Assembly (NCBI GenBank): GCA_001986395.2
Contig: MQVO02000006.1
Coordinates: 806,001 to 870,000 of the forward strand
Origin: Irpex lacteus
Taxonomy: Eukaryota > Basidiomycota > Agaricomycetes > Polyporales > Irpicaceae
Direction of reading: 5' to 3'
Length of the DNA: 64,000 nucleotides
Shown here: positions 36,623 through 48,700 of the stretch, piece by piece
How the letters are laid out: each line of letters opens with the position of its first letter
Numbering within the stretch: position 1 is the first letter of the stretch
Program-made: the position numbers and the translations under genes
Notes under the pieces: generated by a model
The model's database searches: none
The model's input: only the letters and a program-made list of their open reading frames with translations
What the model was told of the DNA's origin: nothing

Positions 36623-37724
36623 GATCGAATACTGACTGATCGAATACTTACCATACGTACATTGAACAACTTCCGGTGAATTAGAACCTACAATTTTTGT
36701 ATCTTGATATAAATGATAATTTGAACTACATTACCATCCGATTCGAACGGCACCAGTAACACGATTAGGTAGACCTTGACGATGACCTATGTCATGATCA
36801 CGCACTCACGGTGCCACATCATGTAGCTAGCTATAGTATGGTAGTGCTGCGAGAAGCGACTGCAAGGATCGACTTTTGAAAGAAAGGTACGTACTTCTGT
36901 CTTGCCAAACCTGCCTCAGCATGATAATGCGGGGCGCGCAATTCATATTTGTGGGACCGCTTTCCGATTTGACAATGAAATCTTAAAGCATGTTCCAATC
37001 TCGGCCGTTGTCATTGGAACGCTTGCTTTCCTTGGGCCCCGTTGGAATTAAGTACATAGCTACAGTGACACTCAACCTGCCTGCAGATAGACGTCGACCG
37101 ACATAGGGTTTAGTACATGGACTCGGAAGCATCACATGCGAGTAGACCAGTGTAAAACTTACCATTGATATGCAAAGCTTCAACATGCGAGTAGTAGGTG
37201 GCCTATCAAGTAGAAGTCAGTCCCCATTGCATAGCAGAAGGCTGAAGCTGAACTGGGCAGTGCCCGCCATTACGCGTATGGTACTAGAGCGGCAGGAGGC
37301 TGACATGCCTACTAACTCACAACCGTGACACAACAAGGATGCGCTCACCTTACACATATCATCCCGGGAACTACCATTCGTCCCGAGGGTTATCGAGGCA
37401 GCACAATGAGGTTTCAAGTCAATCTTTCATAACACGAGGTTTCCAGACGTCGTAAGCCTCTGAGTATGCCTCCCTTGCACCAGAGTGCCTGGGCGGTCAC
37501 CATGCCACTTATTCTGATCTTATAAGAAAAACCCTGCCCTGAGAATCATAATCATTGATTTAGACAAGATAATACTAGACAGCACATACCATGTCAGAAC
37601 ATGAGAGAATGCACGACAATTTCGCATATTCAACTTGGAGTCGAGCTTGTTTGGACTACGAGCGAGCTACGGCGCTGAAGTAAAACGGTCTGGCGAACCG
37701 CGCGTCTAGGACTGAGTGACAAAC

Positions 37725-37791
37725 GTGACATGAACCGAGTTGGACCGAGTTGCCCAGAATGGACCGGACGCCCGGAATCCGAGATTCCCGT
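37725..37791 (-). repeat. Short interspersed repeat, copy 2 (inverted)
   Basis: The reverse complement matches copy 1 at 35949-36005 along its length, with an extra tandem CCAACTCGGT unit. It lies in the promoter region of NDUFA12. Confidence 0.6.
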
Positions 37792-37948
37792 ACTTTCTGG
37801 GTCCTTCAAGCAGAGCAAGATAAACCTGACGAACTTCCCAAACAAGCACGAGCGGCGTCCTTTTGATGCCATTTCCAATTTTGGCGTGCTTAGACGCTCT
37901 GCACCTTACACCCGGCACCTCTCGAGGAATCGGGACCTGCACGCAACC

Positions 37949-38598
37949 ATGGTCTCACTCGCAAGAACAATCCGCTCAATCCGACGCGTTGGCATCAAGG
38001 AATGGTGGCATCAAATGCAATACATTGGTGATGCCAAGTCTGGAACTTTCAAGGGCAAGGACCAGTGAGTTGCTTCAAGAATGACCATGCAAACATGATC
38101 ATTACCCCTCACTTTCGTATTACAGGTTTGGCAACCGATACTTTGAGAACTTGAACCCGGAGGAGGAGATTCCTGGTGCGTACTTATAGTAACCGCCGGA
38201 GGTCATGTTCTGGTCTGACTATGGGGTGTACAGGTCGTCACAGATGGGTTGACTTCGCTCAGGTATATTCCCATTAAGTCACATACAGCTCCTTCAGTTT
38301 GTGACCCGCCACTTCAGCACGATTTCAATGCTACGCAAGTGCCACCGGAATGGCACTCCTGGCTCTCTCATATCCGCAAAGACCCCCCTCAAGAGGACGC
38401 TGTTGTTGCGAGATTTACCCCTCCCTGGAAGGCTGTACGTGCACTCACATTCGTTCAGACCTCACGTTTGGAGACTAAACCAGAGTATGGCAGCCGTACG
38501 TTGAGAACTTAACTGGTACTCGTGGAGCCTATAAGCCCTATAACACTACCGCTCCCAAAATACGAGCTTGGGAACCGAAGGTCGCCTCGAGAGCATAG
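37949..38598 (+). CDS. NDUFA12: NADH:ubiquinone oxidoreductase subunit NDUFA12/B17.2 (complex I)
   Basis: Five exons (37949-38064, 38126-38175, 38234-38262, 38318-38434, 38494-38598) give 138 residues, the usual size. The sequence runs RRVGIKEWWHQMQYIGDAK, then FGNRYFENLNPEEEIPGRHR, WVDFAQ, DFNATQVPPEWHSWLSHIR, DPPQED, TPPWKA and PYVENLTGTRGAYKPYNTT, all hallmarks of this accessory subunit, which sits on the matrix side of complex I at the N-/Q-module junction. Some exons are very short (29 and 50 nt) but fit exactly. It is convergent with L2HGDH, with 54 bp between stops. Confidence 0.96.
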
Positions 38599-38652
38599 AC
38601 AGGCTGTTACCAGCATGATACATAGTTTGTACGTTGGACTAATTCCAGATTA

Positions 38653-40206
38653 TTACACATGTCCTTCCGTCGCGCGCAACATATCCTCCACAACTAGTTC
38701 AGCGATAGCAAGCGACGATGTGAGCCCTGGACTCTCGATCCCCATCAAAGTTATCATAGGACTTGTCCCCTTTCGTTTTCCATCCGACCTTCCAAGTCTA
38801 GAGGAGAAGTCATGAGGGTAGTCCGTGCGGAAGATAAAGTCCTGGAAGCCTCCGTCTGGACCAACGAGTTTCGGCCTGATACCACAATAGTCGGGTCGCA
38901 ACCCGTCGCGGTCGATGCACTCCAAATACTCCGAGACAGCTTCATGTATCTCTCCCATCCGAGACTCGTCTGGAATGAGGTGTTGCGTCCAAAAGTCCGC
39001 GTCTGCATCCTCGGGCGGATTGAGCCAGTCGATGTCTGGCCCGAACCGAACATTGCCCTGTAAATCCAGAGTAAGATGCGTTCCCAGTGACTGAAACCCA
39101 TGCAGAGTGCGCCCTGTCCCAGGACATGGATAGATGAGACGCTCCACGTTAGAAACGCCGCGACCGTGATACGAAGCGTATGAGCCTTTGGCGAAGTACA
39201 TTGGGATACGCTTCTCCGGTGGGAGCAATGAGTTGAGGACCATAGGACCTGCAAGGCCCGACGCGTTGATGACCGTGTGCGCCAGCAATGAGTCACTTTC
39301 TTCGGCTTCCCCTGTGACAGTCTGAACTATCCATCCTGTCTCTGCAGCCTCAGAAGAGACGGATCCTTCAGCTTGCGAAGACCCGGTGTGGGGGTCTACG
39401 CGGACGACCTTGGTCGAGTATGCAAGCGCGCCACCCTCGGTTTCGCTGATATCCCTCTCGAAAGTCTCCATGAGTGTGTGCGAGTCTACGATGCCTGTTT
39501 CCGGGCTTAGCAACGCCGCAACGATCTTCTTCGACAGGTCGGGCTCCATCTGGTGTATCTCGTCATGCTCCAGTAGGCGAGTGGGTACAACTGGCTGATG
39601 TGTATCCGACGAAGGCGAGTGCAGCGGCCATGCGAGACTCTTCGCCTTCTCGTGAAGAGTTTGGAGGTAAGGGCGTTGATGCTCTTGTGCGACAACTAGC
39701 TTGCCTGTCTTTCGGTATGGCACGTTGTTCTCCGAACAGTAATCGTACAAGAGAGTACGCCCTCTCAAACATAGCCGCGTCTTGAGCGAGTCATTTGGGT
39801 AGTAAAGTCCCGCGTGTACTACCTCGGAGTTGCGGCCACTATGACAGGTCATTGAGCTCGATATGTCTCAAGGAAATTCATGGATAGCGTGTATACCTTA
39901 TCTCCTGACCAGCAGATGTATGTCTCTCAACCAAGAATGTTGTCTTGGTTGGGAACTGTTGGGCCAAGCGACGTGCGATGGCAAGTCCAACTACGCCTGG
40001 AGTTGGTTGTGGGTATTCCGCATGTAACAAAGTACCTCCATGGATGACCACTTACCACCGCCAATCACAAGGTAGTCTACCACAGACTCTGGGTTCTAAC
40101 CAAAATCATGATCAGCTCTTGAAGAGGCACCACGGTAGACTGCTCATACCATGAATTTGTATCGACCATTGCCATTCAATGCTGCTGGCAGTCCACGTAT
40201 CTTCAT
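38653..40206 (-). CDS. L2HGDH: L-2-hydroxyglutarate dehydrogenase (FAD-dependent)
   Basis: Four exons (40206-40150, 40095-40056, 39996-39897, 39838-38653) give 460 residues. The FAD-binding beta-alpha-beta motif is DYLVIGGGVVGLAIARRLAQ, with the acidic residue of the second strand in LVER. It is followed by the family signature GRNSEVVHAGLYYP. Later segments (EPDLSKKIVAALLSPETGIVD, HTVINASGLAG, DYCGIRPKLVGPDGGFQDF, GIESPGLTSSLAIAE) complete the DAO-type oxidoreductase. The enzyme oxidises L-2-hydroxyglutarate, a side product of malate dehydrogenase, to 2-oxoglutarate and passes electrons to the respiratory chain, normally in mitochondria. The N-terminus is short and basic. It converges with NDUFA12. 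Confidence 0.94.
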
Positions 40207-41409
40207 GGTTCAATGCAGAGTCTGATAGAGTGAGTCATTTTGCATCATAGCCGCATAATGAAGGCTCGTGGTAAGTACTCAGGCCTGCGGTGTTCGGGAA
40301 CCCGAGATTCCCGCACTATTAATAGTAGTTACACTAGAGTGACCGGCAAGCGCGGAACGGACGTCCTGCCTCTCACTCTCTTCCTTACCACTACCATCGA
40401 CACAGAGTGCGGCCACCATTATGTCTCGTTCATTAGCTTGTGGCACAGCGTGTAGTCATCACCAATACACTACGAAGAAACAACTTGAAGCTTGCGTCAT
40501 AGCAAATGCTGCCGACTTACTCTTGTGGGCTAAGACCACCGTGATGATGGATTTCTAGTATATTCTCTCGTCAATTGCGAACTTCCTGCCGTTCTGTCGC
40601 ATGCGCAGCTTTGAGCGGACTGACGACCCGTGGACGTAGTCCATGTGTCTTCGATACGCACGACGACCGGATCGTCTTCCCCACAAATGTAGAACCGCCA
40701 ACGGAGAAGTCAAGAAGCTGGTCATAACGGATAGACAGCGTGAGGAGTAATGGTATGTCCTAATTCTGTTATCTGCGCCTGTACGTATATCGCGTTACTG
40801 ACTGACGGCATTTCATGGTTCCAAGGCCACGTACATGTCCATCAGCTTAGACCTCTTCCACTATGTGCAAATGCACCCACGACTCATCGCCCTCCAGACT
40901 CTGTTCACAACTTTAAGATGAGGCTGATGTGTTCTTGTAGCGCTCGTTATAATCAGTATCGCACCTTGTTCGGCGAATCACAGCGCTCACGCGTTCACGA
41001 ACGGTGTGCCCGGAAGGCCTCGTGTTTCTGATGAAAGCCCACAGAAGACCGATGGTTTCCTGAGTTTGACAAGACAGCCAAGCTCCCCGCCCTGCATTCA
41101 CCTGCCAGCCCTGATCAAATGCTCCAAATGTTTGCATTGATTTCAGCGTATGCACGCACCCCTTGCATGCGTTTTCTCGGCCTTTCGATGTTCATTGTAG
41201 CTGACAACGTTGACCCTCCGCGGCCTATATAGCCCTGTCCTCCGTCGTCAGCCACTTCCCTTCCTTCTCTCTGGTGCAGTTTCTAATACGCCTGGCTGAC
41301 GGTTCCCAGTCAGCCTCCTACCTCTCCTGCGCGTTGGCGCGATCGGTGCTGTTCCTTCGCACACGTTGGTGATCTCACCCTAGGCGTGCCTGGTCTTACC
41401 GTGGATATC
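40207..41409. other. Intergenic region between divergent L2HGDH and GH105-like genes
   Basis: About 1.2 kb. A third, shorter copy of the interspersed repeat lies at 40294-40315, near the L2HGDH start. A TATA-like element (CCTATATAG) at about 41224-41232 serves the downstream glycosidase. Other small open frames are not convincing. Confidence 0.45.
40294..40315 (-). repeat. Short interspersed repeat, divergent partial copy 3
   Basis: The reverse complement reads GCGGGAATCTCGGGTTCCCG, matching the left edge of the copies at 35949 and 37725. Here it is also a small palindrome (CGGGAA/TTCCCG). Confidence 0.45.
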
Positions 41410-42921
41410 ATGCAACTGGCTTTACTACTCGGCTGGGTAGCGTCGGTACTACGCTTTGGGTTCGTCCTCGGCATAGCCGTTGTACCCAGGAAAAATGAGC
41501 CAGTTGTAGCTGTTGGCTTCAACGACGACACCATCGCAAAGGTAGAGGCCGATTTGTTACAGATTGCAACTCACAGGTGAGAAAATTACGCCACTCCGTC
41601 CTGAGGGTGCCACTGGGCTGATTTCGCGTCTTATTGCACTTTGTAGTTGGGAGTTGGGCACAGCAACGCAGGCACTGGTGGAGTTGCATACACCTTCAGT
41701 CTCCGTGTTTCAACAGACTGCGTTCCCTCCTCCGTCGAACCTGACCGCGAACTTGGGCAATGCTACCGGGTGGCTCAATATTGCGTATCAGTGAGTACCT
41801 GGAAACTTTTCGCAATTAATGTGCCTATTAATGACGCAATTCATTTTGTTCAGCACGCGCAATCAGAAGAACACGAGCACATTGACTTTAATTGACGGGG
41901 ATGGTGCCGTTGGCGACCCAGCCAGTGAGCTCTCCTGTTATGTCAAAGTCATAAGAAATCACTCACATTACTCCTGCAGGTCTCGGCGTCTCAATTCTGC
42001 TTGCCAACTGGACACGATCAGACCTCGCTGACCAGTCGTTTGCACAAGATGCCAGGCAACAGCTGGCGTACTTGACCGACATCGCCCCTCGGACGGATGA
42101 TGGCGCCATTTCTCATCGAAATGATCAAGTTCAGTTGTGGGCAGACTTCGTATACATGGCCCCACCCTTCATCGCGTACTATGGTGCACTTGCAGGCGGC
42201 TCGACCGAAGCGAAGTTGCTGCAATATGCCTACGATCAATGCCGTTTGTATAGGAACTACCTGTTGGATCCTGCTACGGGCCTTTGGAAGCACATCGTTC
42301 TGGGTAATGGCACGGACTTCAGGCTTTGGGGTACAGGTGAAGCATATTTCAAGGGTATCGATACTTGGTCTTGCTAACTTAGCGTATATGGTACAGGGAA
42401 CGCTTGGGCTGCAGCTGGCATGCTCCGGGTTCTTGAAGCTCTTCGACACTCTGACCAGCGATATACATTCGGGACCCAGCAGGCTGATTTGACGTCTTGG
42501 ATCAATGAGATTTTGGTTGCATCATGGCAGCACCAGGTAAGGTTCCTTACACCATTCGTGGGTATTCTTTTGCTCACAAAGACACATCGAATAGCAAGCA
42601 AATGGCACTCTGCTCAACGTCATCGACGATCCCACTACCTTTCCTGACTCCTCATCTACCGCACTCCTTGCTGCAGTGACATATCGACTAGCAGCTCACA
42701 CGGGCAACTACACACTTATTCCCCATGCCAATAGCGCTCTGACAGTCATACGAGAAAGCGTCAACGAAGACGGGTGGCTACTCAACACTGTTGATCCCGA
42801 GACCTTCAATACCCCTTCTTTACCTGGTCAGTTCAGCCCCGAGGGCCAAGCGTTCGTGCTATTGTTGCATGCAGCTTGGCGAGATTTCAACAAATATCTT
42901 TCGGGAACTCTACCGGCATAG
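41410..42921 (+). CDS. GH105/GH88-like six-hairpin glycosidase
   Basis: Six exons (41410-41576, 41647-41790, 41854-41924, 41980-42336, 42397-42536, 42595-42921) give 401 residues. The N-terminus is hydrophobic (MQLALLLGWVASVLRFGFVL), consistent with secretion, although not a textbook signal peptide. The rest has the alpha/alpha-barrel pattern: SWELGTATQALVEL, ISHRNDQVQLWADFVYMAPP, LLDPATGLWKHI, LWGTGNAWAAAGMLRVLEAL and FSPEGQAFVLLLHAAW. The WADFVYMAPPF block corresponds to the catalytic-Asp region of unsaturated rhamnogalacturonyl or glucuronyl hydrolases. Such enzymes hydrolyse the unsaturated end sugar left by pectin lyases, which suits a plant-decaying fungus. The exact substrate is unknown. 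Confidence 0.82.
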
Positions 42922-43704
42922 AGAGGGAAAGAATTAAAATTCGACTCCATTGTTGTATGTGTTCTAGACGACTTGTGTCACTAACTTCAGGTGCTACTGC
43001 TCGTAGTACTAGTATCCTTATTACTCACCGTCCTTGTATACGTAGTTTGCTTATCTGCGAAATCATTGTTCCTCCGATTGCTTCCATGCTCATGATAAAT
43101 CAGATCAGGGCATAATTGCCTCTCGTGTCGATGTACCTCGTGTGCTGGCTACTGCCAACGTCGATAACAAGGATCGCACTCTTCAGCCACGCTGGGAAGT
43201 CCCGAGACTGGGGAAACAGTCCATTGGGTCGGCTTGACTGGGGAAGTCGATTTAGACTTCGTTCATCTCCCGGCGTCCGAGTCGGCAGCGGTGAGAATCG
43301 CGAAGCGTCAGTGCGTCTATGTAATGTGGGTGCTGTCAGCAATTATGTTGTCTGTGAGACCCAGCCAAGACAAGTGGGTGTGATATGATACTGCTATGAT
43401 TGTGCGCTGACTATGATATGTGAGGAGCAAGCTGTGTCGTTTGCCAGGAGACAAGATGATCGCGAACATGCAGCAATCAAAGGGAGCAAAATTTTCCTTT
43501 TCCGGCTAGCAACACTTTGACTGTTTGACCGTAGACGCCTATCAGACCGATTGGATCTGGGGAGTCCAGGTTGGTCGCCATCAGAATTATAACAACCCTC
43601 GTCGTTGCCGGACCCCCTCTTTCTCCCCGCCGCCGCTCATTCTCAAGCCTCTGCTCGCTGTGTGTCGACCGACACAGAGCGGCACACGCGCCCCTCGGAG
43701 CATC
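42922..43704. other. Intergenic region
   Basis: About 0.8 kb with no supported coding sequence. It lies between the glycosidase stop and the doubtful small membrane protein gene. Confidence 0.4.
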
Positions 43705-44168
43705 ATGCTCGCCATGTTCGTCCTCTCCGTCTTCGCCGCTCTCGCCCTCTGCTGCCTGCTCTTCCCCTCGGTATGGGCTTCCATGACAGGCGATGAGCTC
43801 CTCGACGCTCATGAGGCAGGGCTTATGCTTGTGTCTACCCGTGCGTCGATATGGTTTTTGGCTCATCGACATCCCATGCTGACACTGGTTGTCTTGACAT
43901 ATAGGTAACCCAGTACGGGAGACCGGCCCTCCAGCTTGCATGGCAAAGCTCATCATGTTGCGGCACAAGGTATGCCTTTTATTTTGCTTTATCAGTGGCA
44001 CGCAGAGACCGACCATATCGCCACCTAGATTAACCAGGTGAACTCTCGGCGACGATGTAATAACTCACATGCGCGACAAACCGCGTTGATGTCTTATTCA
44101 TCGCCGTCACGGCCACCTCGCAATTCATGGCGAATCGGACGTTCACATGGCAAGCAGTCTTACTACTG
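43705..44168 (+). CDS. Possible small membrane or secreted protein
   Basis: The first exon starts MLAMFVLSVFAALALCCLLF, a strong hydrophobic helix, and continues with MTGDELLDAHEAGLML to a good donor at 43841. The acceptor at 43904 gives NPVRETGPPACMAKLIMLRH in frame. A third exon after a possible intron at 43970 runs to a TGA near 44168 and is Arg/Ser-rich. Total about 115 residues. Splice sites are reasonable, but I recognise no family, and a longer antisense frame overlaps it. The protein may be real, but the evidence is thin. Confidence 0.35.
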
Positions 44169-44848
44169 AGACACTTGCTCGACACTTGGGGACTTGGGAA
44201 ACACCAAACAAACATATATTAATCGGCCATTTATCGTCACTGTACGCTTCTTTGGATATTGGGGAAGTAGTTCTAGGGCGCCGTTGGGGGTGAGTTGTAG
44301 TGGGAGAGGAACGATCTTTTGTTCCTGGTAGATGATCATCTAGGTGCATGGACCAGGCGAAATGTTCTGGTTGTGTACTGGATGATGGTTTTGGATGATT
44401 TATTGTTCGTACAAGTGAAGGATCAAGCTTGTAACGATCGTGCATATACCCCAGAGCTACCCAATAATACCTCGTTCGTTTTTCCTGACGGCTTCCTCGA
44501 CTGAATTCAACTTTTACTGGCCTCTCCTATTCGCACGCTACCCGACAGTACCTTCGTTTCCCCGCTACCTGGCAGGAGGCTGACCTTGTCGCGAAGAGCG
44601 TCATCGCCCTCCTAAGATGCTTCTGATAGAGAGTAACATCTCTGAGCATTCCGTGATAGGTACGGACATTCTGTACGCCAGTTCCCTGCAGGACCTGGGA
44701 ACAAAACATGTTCTGTGGCAGATCTATCAGAGGGATAGATAGTTAGCCGTTAAACAATCTGCGGTACCCACTTCATTTGAAGAGAGTTTACTCACGGGGT
44801 TGAAATCATCGACTGTTCTAACTCCTGTCACTGAACAGTCTTACTGCG
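44169..44848. other. Intergenic region with one unexplained short frame
   Basis: A minus-strand frame at 44709-44527 preceded by an acceptor-like site (ctgccacag) could be a terminal exon (it contains NVRTYHGMLRDVTLYQKHLR), but no upstream exon joins it in phase. Otherwise nothing is seen. Confidence 0.3.
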
Positions 44849-45334
44849 TCAAGTGTACAGTTCCTCATCCGCCTCGTCAAACCGATCCACAATCCCTCTC
44901 AACCCAACCCCAGGATCAGGGTTGACATTCCCATCCCTCTCCCTATACGGCGTATGCACCTCCGCCTTGACCACCAACCTCCACGGAATAAGCACTAGCC
45001 CAACAAACCTCCCGTTCGGGTTCGGGTTATATGACACAGCAGATGAGCCAGCACCATCATCATCAGCAGAACCAGATTCGGAGACGGGAGGTGTGGGTAG
45101 ACGGAACTCGTCTGTGTTGATGAGCAATATGTTGAGTAGTCTGTCCGTGCCTGCGAACGTTCCCAAGAATAGTCTTCCGTCAGTGATGGTTATGCGCATC
45201 GTTTGACGGAGAAGGGACGTTAGTTTGGCTAGTGCGGGAGAGCGTGGCGTGGAAGGGGACTGAGATGTTGTGGATGGTTCTTCGAGTGTCAGAGACTCGT
45301 CCATTCGTTCTGGGAGTGAGGATGTGTCGGACAT
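44849..45334 (-). CDS. NAA38: LSM-domain protein NAA38/Mak31, NatC auxiliary subunit
   Basis: Single exon, 161 residues. After a Ser/Pro-rich N-terminus comes a complete Sm fold: LLRQTMRITITDGRLFLGTF (Sm1), DRLLNILLINTDEF, and after a low-complexity insertion (PTPPVSESGSADDDGAGSS) the second part GLVLIPWRLVVKAEV (Sm2). The pattern GTFAGTDRLLNILL is typical of the LSMD1/NAA38 group rather than spliceosomal Lsm proteins. NAA38 helps the NatC complex acetylate N-termini beginning Met-Leu, Met-Ile or Met-Phe. The insertion between Sm1 and Sm2 is longer than usual, common in fungal members. Confidence 0.88.
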   Translation of the reverse strand: MSDTSSLPERMDESLTLEEPSTTSQSPSTPRSPALAKLTSLLRQTMRITITDGRLFLGTFAGTDRLLNILLINTDEFRLPTPPVSESGSADDDGAGSSAVSYNPNPNGRFVGLVLIPWRLVVKAEVHTPYRERDGNVNPDPGVGLRGIVDRFDEADEELYT

Positions 45335-45771
45335 TGCTGAGGGAGTTTGTAGAGTTGATGATGGACGTTCAGAGGAAGATGTGGTAAGTGGTCGTGAGCA
45401 TGAATGACAGGCTTGAAATCCGAGTCTCTGGGTCGCACGAGGCAGTCTAGTACTCAGGCGTTCAGATCTTCAGAGGCAAATCCCTGCAATAACATTGGAC
45501 ATACAAGATTCATCAAGGCAGTACAAATCGACAACGTTTATACGGGGAAGAGTGCACTATAATATGCGCGACAAGCTACCTAGTCCGTAGAGAGATAGTA
45601 TAGAATCGATACATGCATAGCGGGAACGTAAAATATCAAGCACACAAAACGAAATAATGGGTATGCTACTTACTGTGCATAGACAGCGACATATATATAT
45701 ATAGAAATGGAATAGCTCGAGCCGAGTCCATCAGTAGCGTGAGCACAGATGGAAACTGCAAAGCCTGCGAG
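45335..45771. other. Intergenic region
   Basis: Promoter of NAA38 (minus strand) and 3' region of MRC1. A short (AT)n run lies at about 45692-45703. Nothing else is seen. Confidence 0.4.
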
Positions 45772-48700
45772 TTAAGCAAAACGTGAGCGCCTGCCAGACA
45801 CGGCCGACAGTACGCTGGGAGCCTTCGCCACTTTCTTCGCGCCTTGCGTAGATGAGGCGGTAGTAGGCCCAGCAAGTCCTTTGCGACGACTAGGCATGGA
45901 CCCGCTACCGGTCTTCGCTGACTTGTTCATGCCGGTGACGGCAGATGCTCGACCAGTGCCTATGTTCCTCGTGCTGCCTTCACTGCGAGCCCACTTTTGC
46001 TGGCGAGCGAGGTCTTCGGAGGTGAGGTCGCGGCGGGGCTTTTAAAATCATACGCGAATCATCAGCATAGGCATAGAAAGTATAGGTGAGAAACGCACCT
46101 TCATGAGGTCCCACTCCATATCGTTCGAGGGTCCGGCTCCGAAGGGCTGCTTATGCGACATGTCGAGTTCTCTGGTGCGGATGTTGTCCATATCGTCGTC
46201 GTCATCCGCGTTGAGCCACTGAACGTCGTCGACATCTATGGTTTCGACAGTCTAAACAGGCGAATTTAGCCATAGTCGCAAGCGAGATCGGGAAAGTTCT
46301 TCTTACCTCTTCTCCTCGAGCGACTCTCTGAAGCTGTTCGCGAAGGGCACTGGCATCGACAACTTCTCTTTCCTCCTCGTCGCTGTCCTCATCGTCGTCG
46401 TCCACTCCCCGACCGCCGTCAGGAAGGCCGAAGAAGCTAGTGTCCTCATGATCTAAATGAGCGAACTCGTCCTCATCGTCATCGACCCTGTATGCCGCTG
46501 CGAAGGCTTGCGTCTCTGGGTTCTTTTCTGTAGCCACAGGTTATTGGCTATACTAATAGATGAGAGGAAAACGATGCATACCTATTTGCTCCAGCGTGTC
46601 ACCTTCAATCCTGCGCTTCTTCGCCATCCGCTCACGTGCCCGTTTAGCCTCCCAGCTCTCCTCGTCACTCTCATCGTCGTCGAAATCAAGAAGATTGTTC
46701 CTTCGCTTAACGCGCATCTTACCCTCTGCTGCGTCCCTCGCGATCTTCTCGTCCGCGGCATCATCCAACGCACGATGCTCCTGGACCTTCTCCAATACCC
46801 TCTCCTCATTAAGTGTGTCATCGTCCATATGAGCGTCGTCCACTAACTCCTCCAACACTTGGTCCTGATCCTCGCCGTCCAACTCTTCCTCCTCGTCTTT
46901 CTTCTTTGGCACGCCGAAACCGAACCCAGCATCTTCGTCAGACTCCTCAGCCTCTCCTTCAATGAACTCATTCCTTTCCATTAGCCTCTTCTTATCGAAC
47001 TGCGGCGCCTTGATACGACCAGGTTTGTGTCCCAGAAGGTCGAACGCGTTGCGAGGCTTGGCAGGACTCGGCGATGGACTTGAGCGATACCCTTGGAGTT
47101 TCTCGGGCGTTGAGCTTCGCCTTCTCAATCGTCGAGGTCGGAGGTTCTCTTCCTCTTCCTCCTCATCTTCGCCCTCGGACATCCGACTAAGAGCAATAGT
47201 ACTCAGCGGCTGCCTGGTCACTGATGGACCAGCAACAGCAAATGCTGGTGATGCCGGGGACGAGGGAGGTTTGGTTTGCGTCAAGAATCTGGAACACACG
47301 TTAGCCAAATATATTAATCATGTCAGGATTCATTATGAATACGCACCCGTGTCTATTGATGAATAGAGGCTTCGCAGCCGACCGTGGCACACGTGCACCT
47401 TCCTCAACTATGAACTCTTGCTCCTTCTCAAAGATATTATCCGCTTGTCGAAGGAGGCTTTCATCAACTTCAAGGGCTGGCTGCAAGCTTTGACCAAGTG
47501 TCAATGCGAGATCGCCCGGCGGTCGCGACCCAGATGGTTCAGTTGGCTATGGCAATCGCAACTCACCATCAGTCTCGTTCTATGCAGTCGCAGCGAACAG
47601 ACACATACCTTGATAGGCGTCATGAACTGTGAGAAGCCGATAGGTTTGCCTAGCTGAACAGGAGCAGGAGAGGCACCCGCCTGTCCTGAGGCTGCAAAGA
47701 ACTGCGAGAGTCCACCTCCACCAGGTCGGATATCAGCAGCAGGCTCAAGAGAGAACGCAGGAGCACCCGGCGTTGAGCTCGGCCCAGCAGCCTCGTCATC
47801 TTCGAAAAGTGAACTGAGGCCCTTGCCCTTCCCGGAGCTACGGAATTGCAGCGGACTGAGAGACTGAGATAGGAGTGGTGATTTCGAAAAAGACGGTCTG
47901 TGCATAGTTTGCTTCGTTGACGGAGTCAGGAAGACGTCTTCATCTTCGTCGCCAGTCGGGAGTTCCTGTAGGGGCGAGCGTTCCTCTCCAGGTGGAGTGG
48001 GGTTCAGGCCTAACACCGAAGACGTCGAAGCAGTCCGACCAAGACTTGGCAAAGAGAAGATACCGCTACCACCACGCAAAGCTGCCAGAGGCGAGACAAC
48101 AGTCGACCCACTTTGGCTCGCTACAGCGGTGTTCTCCTTGTCGTCGCCTCTATCAAACATCAGCCGGAAGTCGTTCTCCTTGTCGGTCCCTTCTTCCAGA
48201 CGTTCTGACATCGAAGATACGGAGCTGCGATGGCTCAGCATTGGATGGGGAACTTCGAGGTCTGCGGGAGGCTCGAGAACGACAGATGATCCTGCGACCA
48301 ATACGCGCCCTGTAGCAGGACGATTCTCGCTGTCGTCGTCATCATCGTCGGAGTCGAACACTGCTCGAGGACGGCCAGCAGACCTCCCGACCCTCATCGG
48401 AATGTTCTCGTCGTTCTCGTCGTCGTCGTCATCTTCAGCGTCGAGAGGGCCCACATCGTCGTCTGTAGCTATGGGAAGATCAGTCATGCCCTCACTGATG
48501 TCCCCATCCTCATCCATGTCGTTCTCGTTCTCATTCTCGTTGTCCGGCATCCAATCACGGTCATTCTCATCATCACCCTCACCCTCATCATCACCATCCG
48601 AGCTATCCTCCCTAGCCCTGTTCTCCCGACTCCTCCTTGCCAACATCTCCAAAAGCCCCGCCTTGTCCACACTCGGCTCCTCCTCACGACGCTGCCCCAC

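Larger units (their letters stand above)
35333..37948. other. Gene-poor interval with small repeats and palindromes
   Basis: About 2.6 kb with no supported gene. It carries two copies of a short interspersed repeat in opposite orientation (35949-36005 and 37725-37791) and two hairpin-forming palindromes (36248-36296 and 36605-36622), listed separately. Confidence 0.5.

Noticed and set aside
36735..36755. GATTCGAAC, resembling the B box of a tRNA gene
   Set aside because: It is a simple palindrome (CCGATTCGAACGG); the flanks cannot form a T stem, acceptor stem or A box.
43477..44016. 179-residue minus-strand open frame
   Set aside because: Low-complexity Glu/Gly/His translation lying opposite a hydrophobic plus-strand exon with proper splice sites; neither is strong, but the plus strand is better.
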